A stretch of DNA of 64,000 nt from JAJRTE01 sp964418585. GTDB taxonomy: Bacteria > Myxococcota_A > UBA796 > JAJRTE01. Below, one piece after another: positions 9,191 to 16,529 of this stretch. The stretch is from positions 1 through 64,000 of the forward strand of contig CAYQMG010000137.1 of the NCBI GenBank assembly GCA_964418585.1. Direction: 5' to 3'. The notes under the pieces are model-generated. The model did not search any database. It saw only the letters and a program-made list of their open reading frames with translations, and had not been told where the DNA came from. The position numbers and the translations under genes are program-made. Within the stretch, counting starts at the first letter, position 1. Every line of letters begins with the position of its first letter.

Positions 9191-10901
9191 CGGTCTGATT
9201 CCAGGTGACAGGGGCCTGTCTTCCTGGCGTGTCCACGGGATACATCTTCCCGCCCACGATCGTGAGTACCACCTCGATGTCCTGAAGAGCGGCCGGGTCC
9301 ACCGCGGCCGGATCTGCAGACAGCACCGCAAGGTCGGCGAGCTTTCCGGGCGTGATGCTGCCTTTTTCCGATTCCATGAATTCGGCGTAGGCCGAACCCA
9401 TGGTGTAGCACCGGATGGCCTCCTCGGGAGTCAGCCTCTCTGCAGGAGCAAGTGGGCCCTGTTCTCCCGTTCTGTCCTGCCGCGTCACCGCATAATAGAC
9501 CCCCAGCATGGGCCGATAGTCCACCTCCGCCGGGTTGTCCGACCCGAACGAGACCGGCACACCGGCTTCCAAGAGCGTCCGGTAGGGGTAGGCCCTTGCC
9601 GCACGTTCCGGCCCGAGAAGCGTCACGTCCTTGTCCGGATTGGCCAGGGCAAAGGGCTGGACACAGGCGACCACCCCCAGCGCCTTCATCCGCCCGATGT
9701 CTTCCGGTTGGACCAGTTGCACGTGCTCGATCCGCATGCGGAGGTCGCGGGTCCAGGGATACCGCGCCTGGGCGGCCTCGAGCGCATTCAGGACCTCGTG
9801 TACCGCCTGATCCCCGATGGCATGGATGGCGAGTCGCTGGTGGCGGCGTGCTGCTCGAGTCACGAGACGGGTGAGGGCTTCGGCGTCGTGGTAGGGGGTG
9901 CCCATGTTGTCCGGTTCGTCGGCGTAGGGGGCGCTGAGCCAGGCTGTCCGAGTCGAGAACGCCCCGTCGGCGAAATACTTGATGGGACCGGGCCGGACCC
10001 AGACGTTGTCGTACCGAATCAAGCGCATGAACGGGCGCAGCCATGGGGACTCGCCATAGGGCCAGATGGAGAAACGGCATGTGAGCGTGCCTTGGCGTCG
10101 GTAGGCGACCAGGAGGTGTGCGGTCAGCGGTTCCCATGTGTTGTCCTGAACGCTCGTGATACCGGATCGGAGGTAGAGGTCCAGGGCCCGCGCCACGGCG
10201 GCCCGGTGCTGTTTTCGAGAAAGCAGGTGGCGCCGGTAGTCCTGGAACTGGGTGTCCCCCATGGCCTTGTCCCGGAGTATCCCGGTCGGTTCCCCCCGGG
10301 AATCGCGCACGATCTGTCCCCCGGGGGGATCGGGCGTGTCCCGGTCGATACCCATCTGCTCGAGCATCCGTGAGTTGACCCAGGCAGCATGTCCAGAGTA
10401 CTGGACCAGAAAGACCGGGTGGTCAGGAGCGGCCTCGTCCAGGATCGCCTTGTGCGGGTCGGGACAGGTGGGGTAGTCCCACGCATTTCCGGTGATCATC
10501 TGTCCAGGCGGCGACTCGAGGGCTGCTGCGCGGACCACGTCCGCCACCTCCTCGCAGGTGAGGCCCAGCAGGACCGGGGCGGCATGGAACACGCCCGTGG
10601 CAAAGGTGTGGACATGGTTGTCGTTGAAGCCCGGAATCACGGTGCGACCGCCCAGGTCCACCTGGTCCGTGTGCGCGCAGGAAAGGGCAAGCACGTCCCT
10701 GGCGTCTCCAACCGCGAGGATACGGTCACCTCGAATGGCCACGGCCTCGGCTCGAGGAAGGTTCGGGTCCATGGTCCAAATGGTGCCACCGTGGAGGATC
10801 CGGTCGGCGCAGGTCTCCTCGGACCGGGCAGGGGAGGGCCCCGGGAACAAGGTGAGACCGGCAGCGGCAAGGCAAAGGGCGGAGCGTTCGAATCGGGGCA
10901 T
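9162..10901 (-). CDS. Exported amidohydrolase (YtcJ/amidohydrolase-3 type)
   Basis: This is a 579-residue metal-dependent hydrolase with a signal peptide (MPRFERSALCLAAAGLTLF), so it is probably periplasmic. The ATG at 10901 is preferred over an upstream in-frame start because it opens the signal peptide and follows GTGGAG. The TIM-barrel motifs are visible: HxH in FNDNHVHTF after strand 1, IHAIGDQAVHEVLNALEA, RIEHVQLV, and the late Asp in SFGSDNPAEVD. Relatives hydrolyse amide or ester bonds in diverse small molecules. It is the last gene of the minus-strand unit, 81 bases after the SUMF1-like gene. Confidence 0.85.
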   Translation of the reverse strand: MPRFERSALCLAAAGLTLFPGPSPARSEETCADRILHGGTIWTMDPNLPRAEAVAIRGDRILAVGDARDVLALSCAHTDQVDLGGRTVIPGFNDNHVHTFATGVFHAAPVLLGLTCEEVADVVRAAALESPPGQMITGNAWDYPTCPDPHKAILDEAAPDHPVFLVQYSGHAAWVNSRMLEQMGIDRDTPDPPGGQIVRDSRGEPTGILRDKAMGDTQFQDYRRHLLSRKQHRAAVARALDLYLRSGITSVQDNTWEPLTAHLLVAYRRQGTLTCRFSIWPYGESPWLRPFMRLIRYDNVWVRPGPIKYFADGAFSTRTAWLSAPYADEPDNMGTPYHDAEALTRLVTRAARRHQRLAIHAIGDQAVHEVLNALEAAQARYPWTRDLRMRIEHVQLVQPEDIGRMKALGVVACVQPFALANPDKDVTLLGPERAARAYPYRTLLEAGVPVSFGSDNPAEVDYRPMLGVYYAVTRQDRTGEQGPLAPAERLTPEEAIRCYTMGSAYAEFMESEKGSITPGKLADLAVLSADPAAVDPAALQDIEVVLTIVGGKMYPVDTPGRQAPVTWNQTVTESRSASR

Positions 10902-10982
10902 GGGGCGAAACTCCACAGGAAAGGAGACATCAGGTGGCAGACATGCGACGGTGGTCACACAATGGGAAACAGGGGGGTGCGG

Positions 10983-11906
10983 TCATTCTTCCAGCGAGCG
11001 GACGCACCGGAATCCCACGCGGGGGGAGGCTTCATCTTCAGCCTGCACGTTTCGGCTGGTGATACGCACGAACACCGCGTTTGGGCTGTCCCAGGAACCA
11101 CCGCGAATCACGCGACCTTGCAGCGGGGCTTCGTCCTTGTCATAGGGACCGTGCCGGGTGAAAACCCACGTCTCTAGGGCGAAACCGGGGTAGGGCGCGT
11201 AGGGATCGGCGCACCATTCCGCCGCGTTGCCCACCATGTCGTACAGTCCGAATCCGTTGGGTTCGTAGCTGCCCACCGGCGTGGTGTGAATCCGGCGGCC
11301 GAACATCATCCGGCCCAGGCCCTGGAAAAAGGATTCCCCTTCCTGGCGCCAGTTGGCCCGATCGGGATCCGGCGTGTCACCCCACGGGAACCACCGCGCG
11401 TCCGAGCCGGCTCGAGCCGCCCATTCCCACTCCGCCTCGGTGGGCAAGCGCTTCCCCGCCCATTCGGCATAGGCGTTCGCGTCGTGCCAGGTCACGTTCA
11501 CGACCGGATGTTGTTCTCGCCCCTCCCCCGCGTATTTCCGCCAGTCGCCCTCGGCCTCATAACCGGTGGCTTCCACAAAAGCCGCGAACTCGGCGTTGGT
11601 CACTTCGTGCGCGTCCATGTAGAACGGCGCCACGGAGACCTCGTGTTGCGGCGTTTCGTCGCCGAACCACCAGGTTGCGTGTGTGCTGTCCATGTGGGGC
11701 ACTTCCCGCCCCATCTCGACCAGTTGGTTCAGTTCGGCCGGATCCGTGCCAATGGTGGCCAGGCCGCCCGGGATCAGCACCATCTGCTCTGGAATGTCCC
11801 TCGAGGATCCCGGGGAATCGGCCTGTGCCCGGTCACCCGGGATTGGGGTGAGCGTCAGAGCCGCGGCCACTCCCACCATGATTGCTGTGTGTCGTGCCTT
11901 GTTCAT
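10983..11906 (-). CDS. Exported SUMF1/FGE-fold protein, probably not a sulfatase activator
   Basis: This is a 307-residue protein starting at the ATG after AAGGAGGGG, with a signal peptide. The SUMF1 fold is clear: MVLIPGGLATIGTD, HEVTNAEFAAFVEATGY, PVVNVTWHDANAYAEWAGKR, LPTEAEWEWAARAG, the late RGGSWD and the terminal GFRCV. The Cys pair of aerobic formylglycine-generating enzymes, which would sit between RGGSW and GFRC, is absent. No sulfatase gene is nearby. It is therefore better read as a member of the broad SUMF1-like group, which includes binding proteins and EgtB-like oxidases. Its first 74 bases overlap the end of the carboxylesterase gene. Confidence 0.85.
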   Translation of the reverse strand: MNKARHTAIMVGVAAALTLTPIPGDRAQADSPGSSRDIPEQMVLIPGGLATIGTDPAELNQLVEMGREVPHMDSTHATWWFGDETPQHEVSVAPFYMDAHEVTNAEFAAFVEATGYEAEGDWRKYAGEGREQHPVVNVTWHDANAYAEWAGKRLPTEAEWEWAARAGSDARWFPWGDTPDPDRANWRQEGESFFQGLGRMMFGRRIHTTPVGSYEPNGFGLYDMVGNAAEWCADPYAPYPGFALETWVFTRHGPYDKDEAPLQGRVIRGGSWDSPNAVFVRITSRNVQAEDEASPRVGFRCVRSLEE

Positions 11907-13596
11907 CGGCCCCTCCTTCTGGATGAGGTTGCTCGGGAGCACCCTGAAGGAATCCGAGGGTCTCCACGATCCAGGGGTTCGCCTCTGCATACGCCTGCCA
12001 GTAGTCGCACCGTGCAAGGGTTTGTGCGTCGAGCGCCTCGACCGACGAGGTTTCGTCGAATCGCATGAACTGATTTCCCTCTGACAAAGGAGGCCAGGGC
12101 AATGCCCCCGGACTGTTGGGGTCTCCCTGGTGAGCAAAGGCGATCCAGTAACCCATGATTGTGTCGGCAAGCGATTCGGCCTCCCGGATACGCCGTCGGC
12201 TGTAGAAAGGCCGCATCGGCCAGGCGTCGAACGTGCCGAACACGAAGGGAATTTCCATACCGTGGCAAGCGCCGACCGTGCTTCCGAAACGGAAGTCGTC
12301 GTAGTCGAAGCGATAGAGCCAGACGTCCGGTTGGTGGCTCGCTACCGCGCGCGCACCGCCCATGGTCGGGCAGAGCAGGGCCACGTCCGTGGCAACCTTG
12401 CGATACGCGTCGATGGTGTGGTCGAACGTGTCGCGATCATACAAGCTGGCAATTTTGCTCCCTTCGTCTGCCCCGAACATCTTGCGGAGTCGTTTCTGGT
12501 ACCGCTTGCGGCCATGAAAGAACTGGAAAGGATCCAGGAATACTGTGTCATGTGCCTCGTCACGGTTGGCACCTGCCAGAAGCGGTACCTGGTTGTAGGC
12601 CCCGGACATCAGCAGGTCGATGGGTTGGGCGGTCAGGACGACGCCATCGATCCGAGGGAGCCACTTGATCCCCTTGTTCTCCCATTGCACACCTTTCCTC
12701 AGCAGCTTTTTCGCTGGGATCGCACGGAGAGCCTCCAGGTCGTTCAAGTCCAGCTCGAGCCGGCCGGCAGCCTCGGCGGAAACCTCGAACCCGCGTTCCA
12801 GGGTCGTGGCGTCGTGACACCCACCGCTTTCGATGATCGCTCCGTGGAATAGACCCGCAGCCAACGGCGTGGCCAGAAGGTTGCACACCGACCATCCCCC
12901 GGCGCTTTCGCCTGCAATGGTCACCCTCGAGGGATCTCCTCCAAAAGCCGCAATGTTCTCCTGAATCCATTCCAGAGCGGCGATCTGGTCAAGCAGTCCG
13001 TAGTTCCCGACCATGCCCTCGGCGTCCTCGTCCCGAAGCGCCGGGGACGCAAAGAAACCAAAAATGTTGAGCCGGTAGTTGATGGAGACCACCACAAGAC
13101 CCCCACGAGCAGCCAGTCGGCCTCCATGGTACATCGGGGTGTTCGCAGTGCCTCCGCTCAACGCGCCACCGTGGATCCAGACAAACACTGGATACGGTCC
13201 CCCTGTGGCCTTGCGCCAGATGTTCAACGTCAAGCAGTCCTCGGACATCTCCCCGCTGGGGTCATGATTGATGAGTTCCATGGCCCCTTTTTGCATGCAG
13301 CGAGGCGCGAATTCCCTGGCTGCGCGCACCCCGTCCCACGGCTCGGGTGACTGAGGCGGGCGCCATCGCCTTGGTCCCACCGGGGGCGCGGCATAGGGTA
13401 CCCCCTTCCACACACATGTCCCCGTCTCCAGATCCGCGTCTCCCTGCACGAGGCCGGCCGCGGTCTGGACCGGATCGATACACGGGGCGAGTTCCGCGGG
13501 GAGAGGCGCTTGCTCCTGGGCAGGCGTTGAAGGGGCGGTCAAAAATGGGAGCAACAGGACGAGGAACCAGGTCGGAAGGCGTGACCGTGTACGCAT
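11833..13596 (-). CDS. Exported type-B carboxylesterase
   Basis: This is a 587-residue alpha/beta-hydrolase of the cholinesterase/carboxylesterase family with a signal peptide (LPTWFLVLLLPFLTAPSTPA). Hallmarks are EDCLTLNIW, the oxyanion-hole HGGALSGG, the nucleophile elbow GESAGG and the catalytic His in CHGMEIPFVFG. The acid residue is probably in the NRDEAHDTVF region. The ATG at 13596 is chosen because it begins the signal peptide and has GGAGG upstream. The substrate is unknown. The C-terminal 25 residues are Gly-, His- and Glu-rich and are encoded in the overlap with the next gene. It heads the esterase, SUMF1-like, amidohydrolase unit. Confidence 0.9.
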   Translation of the reverse strand: MRTRSRLPTWFLVLLLPFLTAPSTPAQEQAPLPAELAPCIDPVQTAAGLVQGDADLETGTCVWKGVPYAAPPVGPRRWRPPQSPEPWDGVRAAREFAPRCMQKGAMELINHDPSGEMSEDCLTLNIWRKATGGPYPVFVWIHGGALSGGTANTPMYHGGRLAARGGLVVVSINYRLNIFGFFASPALRDEDAEGMVGNYGLLDQIAALEWIQENIAAFGGDPSRVTIAGESAGGWSVCNLLATPLAAGLFHGAIIESGGCHDATTLERGFEVSAEAAGRLELDLNDLEALRAIPAKKLLRKGVQWENKGIKWLPRIDGVVLTAQPIDLLMSGAYNQVPLLAGANRDEAHDTVFLDPFQFFHGRKRYQKRLRKMFGADEGSKIASLYDRDTFDHTIDAYRKVATDVALLCPTMGGARAVASHQPDVWLYRFDYDDFRFGSTVGACHGMEIPFVFGTFDAWPMRPFYSRRRIREAESLADTIMGYWIAFAHQGDPNSPGALPWPPLSEGNQFMRFDETSSVEALDAQTLARCDYWQAYAEANPWIVETLGFLQGAPEQPHPEGGADEQGTTHSNHGGSGRGSDAHPNPG

Positions 13597-13645
13597 CAAA
13601 GGTGGCCTCCTCGAGTCCATGACCGGCCAAACAGACCCAACGAGG

Positions 13646-13674
13646 AATATACTTGTCCTGTGCCGGACTCGCAA
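13646..13674 (-). promoter_or_regulatory. Promoter for the exported-hydrolase operon
   Basis: On the minus strand, TTGCGA and TATATT are separated by 17 bases, 50 bases before the esterase ATG. I see no other convincing promoter inside the three-gene unit. Confidence 0.55.
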
Positions 13675-13783
13675 GTCTGTCGCGCCGCCGGTCCGGTGTG
13701 ATTGCTTTTGACCGCGCCCCTCCCCGATGGTACCCTGGCTCCCCTGGCTCCGGCCGGCAGGCCGGGAGACACGAGGCGCCTGG

Positions 13784-14316
13784 ATGAGATCGCTTCTGAT
13801 TTCGTGCTGCCCATGTGTGGCAGGGTGCATGGCGGCCTGCAGCGGTGGGGAGCCCGAACCGGTGGAAACGCCAAACCCGGAAGGCACGGCGCGGGTCACG
13901 GCAACCCCGGAACCGACACCTGGGCCAGCGGGTCCTCCGGCGGTTACGGGACCCCCTGGATCGCCCCCTCCGGTGGGCTCCACGGAGACGCACCGGAGAA
14001 TGCCACGTCCGGCCCGGACTGCCACCTGTTCGCCATCGACGAACGCAGTGGTCGTATCTCGTGGTGTTCCGACAGGATGAACGCCCACGCCGTCACCTCC
14101 TCACCGGTCGTGGACGTGGACGGAAACATCTATCTTGGCGACAACCGGGCCATGGTGAGCTTCACGCCGCCTTCGACGCGCTCTCCAGCGCGGGGCTGGA
14201 CTCGGAGCCGTTCGGTCAAGGCACCCTCACGGTCGGAACGACCATCGCTGCGACCGGCCGTGTCCTCTTCGGTACGTTGACCCATGGCCTGGTGGTCTGT
14301 GAACCGACCTCGTCCC
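13784..14316 (+). pseudogene. Decayed PQQ-propeller lipoprotein gene (at least two frameshifts)
   Basis: An ATG at 13784 opens a lipoprotein signal (MRSLLISCCPC to AACSGG) and a Pro-Thr linker (PTPGPAGPPAVTG). That frame then loses sense. From about 13,975 the +1 frame instead reads a PQQ-like blade: CHLFAIDERSGRISWC, then SSPVVDVDGNIYLGDNRA. From about 14,160 a third frame reads LTVGTTIAATGRVLFGT, another blade fragment. Intact PQQ proteins have several blades and 350 or more residues, so there is also deletion. It may be one original gene, though assembly errors could produce the same picture. The exact end is arbitrary. Confidence 0.5.
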
Positions 14317-14374
14317 GGACGGTCCGCACCCGGGCGTCGAGCCATGCCTCCAATCGTCCAGCCAGGAGGAAGAA

Positions 14375-14402
14375 TTGACATCAAACGGGCGGGCCGTATA
14401 CT
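14375..14402 (+). promoter_or_regulatory. Strong sigma-70-type promoter of the metal-efflux locus
   Basis: A perfect TTGACA (14375-14380) and TATACT (14397-14402) are separated by 16 bases. The -10 ends 7 bases before the ATG at 14410, so a transcript from it would be leaderless or nearly so. Confidence 0.65.
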
Positions 14403-14409
14403 TGAGGGC

Positions 14410-14862
14410 ATGAATGATCGGCATGCCACATCCGATGGACCGGGCCTCCGTGCCTGGTGGATGCGCCTCGAGAAACTGTTCCCGCACACGGCCGGAATCG
14501 GGCCGAGGGCGGGCGGGGCGGCGTGGCGTGGCGGAAGCGGCCGGCGGTTCATCATGCTGGTGGTCGCCGCAGCGGTCCTTCTGGTCGCGTTCGGCCACGT
14601 GGCCGGAGCCTGGGCGTTCCAGCCTGGAAACGCGCCGATCTGTTGCACCTCACAGGCGCCTCTACCCGGAGGCGCCGAGCCCGGCTTGCCCGGTGACGCC
14701 GGCTGCGCTTGCTGCTGCACCGTGTGTGGTACCATGCTGGAACCCCCGGTGTCCCGCCCCGAAGGTCCGCCCCAACTGCTCGATGCCGGCCTCGTAGACC
14801 TGTCCGAATCCATCTACCTGGACGACGTGGTTCAGTCCATCTTCCATCCTCCACGGTTCTGA
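14410..14862 (+). CDS. Small Cys-rich single-span membrane protein ahead of the RND efflux genes
   Basis: This is a 150-residue protein. It has an Arg-rich N-terminus, one strong membrane segment (FIMLVVAAAVLLVAFGHVAGAWAF) and then a Cys-rich outer part with CC near PICCTS and a CACCCTVCGTM cluster. The Cys groups could bind a soft metal ion. The short region before the ATG has only GAGG; an ATT six codons after the AGGAGG at 14364 is an alternative start. I do not recognise the family. Position and Cys content suggest a metal-binding accessory or sensor for the CzcBA-like pump downstream; this is inference. Confidence 0.55.
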   Translation: MNDRHATSDGPGLRAWWMRLEKLFPHTAGIGPRAGGAAWRGGSGRRFIMLVVAAAVLLVAFGHVAGAWAFQPGNAPICCTSQAPLPGGAEPGLPGDAGCACCCTVCGTMLEPPVSRPEGPPQLLDAGLVDLSESIYLDDVVQSIFHPPRF

Positions 14863-14890
14863 CTCCTCACCATCGTTTCGGTCCTCGGGT

Positions 14891-14909
14891 CCTTCCGCCA
14901 GGCGGAAGG
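14891..14909 (+). repeat. Perfect inverted repeat between the small protein and the efflux genes
   Basis: CCTTCCGCC, a one-base centre, then GGCGGAAGG. In RNA this would be an 8-bp stem with a three-base loop. No T-run follows, so it may be an attenuating hairpin or an operator. Confidence 0.5.
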
Positions 14910-15039
14910 GCGGAGCAGGTCGTCGTGTCGCCCGAGCAGGCGTGTGGAACGTGATTGAAGCGCGTTGCAACGGGCGACCAGGATAGGAGCGCGGGCGCAA
15001 GGGTCCGTCCAGTATTAAACAGCTTGGAGAGACACAGAA

Positions 15040-16515
15040 ATGATTAGTTATAAACGTCGTGGGTGGTCCGGGGGCCGAACCCTGGTTTGGGTGGTGTGGC
15101 TCGTGTGGGCCGCTCCGGCCGGGTGCGGTCCGCAGGAGCGTGCGCTCCAGGTGGCCGATCGCGAGGGAGTGGGAGAGCGCGTCGAGGCCTCGAGTGGAGA
15201 GGTTGTCAGGAGCGGAGCAAGGGAGCGGGGATCCGAGGCGAGTGGGTCCGGCGGAGAGCATGAAGGGGAGGGCGGGGCGGGCCATGAGTCGGAATCGGGT
15301 CACGAATCGGGTCACGACCATGGGTCGGGGCACGGGTCGGAGGAGGCGTCGGATCTCGATCTCTCGGTGGACGCGCTGTTCGAGCTCGAGTGTGAGCACG
15401 GGTTGAAGACACATGAATGTGAGGAGTGTCGGTACGAGGTGGGCGTGGTGAAGGCGCCGCCGGAATTGTTCGAGCGTGGTCTGTTGAGTTCTGTTGTCCC
15501 CTCGAAGCGGCCGGTGGTGGTACCGCTGCGGGTGACCGGCGAGGTGCAGTTCGATGAGCGGCGGGTGATCCACGTGAGCACGCAGGCGGAGGGGATAGTG
15601 AGGCGCGTGCGTGTGACGTTGGGCGACCGAGTGGAGAAGGGTCAACCCATGGTGGAGCTGGATTCGGTGCGCGTGGGAGATGCCGAGGCGGCCTACCTGG
15701 AGGCGCGGAGCATGCTGGAATTGGCGCGGCGGAATCTTTTGCGTGTCAAGGCGCTACGAGAGGAAGGGATTGCGTCTGAGAAGGAGTTCCTGGTGGCGGA
15801 ACAGGCCGAGCAGGCGGCGAGGATTCGAGTCGACGCCGCCCTGGGGCGTCTGGTGCGACTGGGCATGCCGGAGGCGGAAGCCCGTGCGTTGACGCAGGCC
15901 AACGCAACCGGGCGGTTGGTGCTTCGGGCGCCCATGGGCGGGACTGTGCTGAGGCTTCACGCGGTTCCCGGGGAGATTGCCCAGCCCAACGAATCCCTGG
16001 CCACGGTTGGCAACAGTGAGACGGTTTGGGTGTGGGCGGACCTGTACCAGCGGGATCTGGCGCGTGTGGTGCGGGCCCAGGCGAGTGCGCCGATCGAGGC
16101 GCGGGTGATGGCGCGCGCCTATCCCGGGGAGCAGTTCCGGGGAGTGGTGGATTTCATTTCACCGGCCATGGACGAGGCGTCTCGGACCGCCCGGGTCCGG
16201 GTGAACGTACCGAATCCGGACGGGCGTTTGTTGGCCGGCATGTTCGTGGATGTGGACCTGTTCGTGCAGGATGACCGGGAGGCGATCGTGGTGCCCGAGG
16301 ACGCGGTGTTGCAGGACGAGGGGCGGGAGTTCGTATTCGTGCACCACCGTGGGGCCTACTACGTGCGGCGGCCGGTCACGGTGGGTGCGGTGGTGGGAGA
16401 CCTGGTGGAGATCACTCGAGGACTGGACGGGACCGAGCGGGTGGTGGCCAACGGGGCGTTTCTCATGAAATCGGACGTGCTGCGCTCGAAGATGGGCGCG
16501 GGTTGCGCGGACTGA
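15040..16515 (+). CDS. RND heavy-metal efflux periplasmic adaptor (CzcB/CusB family), lipoprotein
   Basis: This is a 491-residue membrane-fusion protein that would link a CzcA-type pump to an outer-membrane channel. The ATG follows CTTGGAGAG; the signal ends in the lipobox APAGC. Residues about 70-115 are His-, Ser- and Glu-rich (GHESGHDHGSGHGS), a likely metal-binding tail. Then comes CEHGLKTHECEECRYEVGVVK, the Cys/His site seen in delta-type CzcB proteins. Next are the barrel-sandwich hybrid (TGEVQFDERR; VTLGDRVEKGQPMVELDS), a coiled hairpin, the second lipoyl half and the beta-barrel domain (RVRVNVPNPDGRLLAGMFV). The stop lies 14 bases before the pump start. Confidence 0.92.
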   Translation: MISYKRRGWSGGRTLVWVVWLVWAAPAGCGPQERALQVADREGVGERVEASSGEVVRSGARERGSEASGSGGEHEGEGGAGHESESGHESGHDHGSGHGSEEASDLDLSVDALFELECEHGLKTHECEECRYEVGVVKAPPELFERGLLSSVVPSKRPVVVPLRVTGEVQFDERRVIHVSTQAEGIVRRVRVTLGDRVEKGQPMVELDSVRVGDAEAAYLEARSMLELARRNLLRVKALREEGIASEKEFLVAEQAEQAARIRVDAALGRLVRLGMPEAEARALTQANATGRLVLRAPMGGTVLRLHAVPGEIAQPNESLATVGNSETVWVWADLYQRDLARVVRAQASAPIEARVMARAYPGEQFRGVVDFISPAMDEASRTARVRVNVPNPDGRLLAGMFVDVDLFVQDDREAIVVPEDAVLQDEGREFVFVHHRGAYYVRRPVTVGAVVGDLVEITRGLDGTERVVANGAFLMKSDVLRSKMGAGCAD

Positions 16516-16529
16516 GAGGGGAGGGGAAT

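Noticed and set aside
9063..10373. 436-codon plus-strand open frame opposite the amidohydrolase
   Set aside because: The minus strand has the full amidohydrolase signature; the plus frame has no ribosome site or motif.
10983..11906. Calling the SUMF1-like protein a true formylglycine-generating enzyme
   Set aside because: The catalytic Cys pair is missing and no sulfatase gene is in the window.
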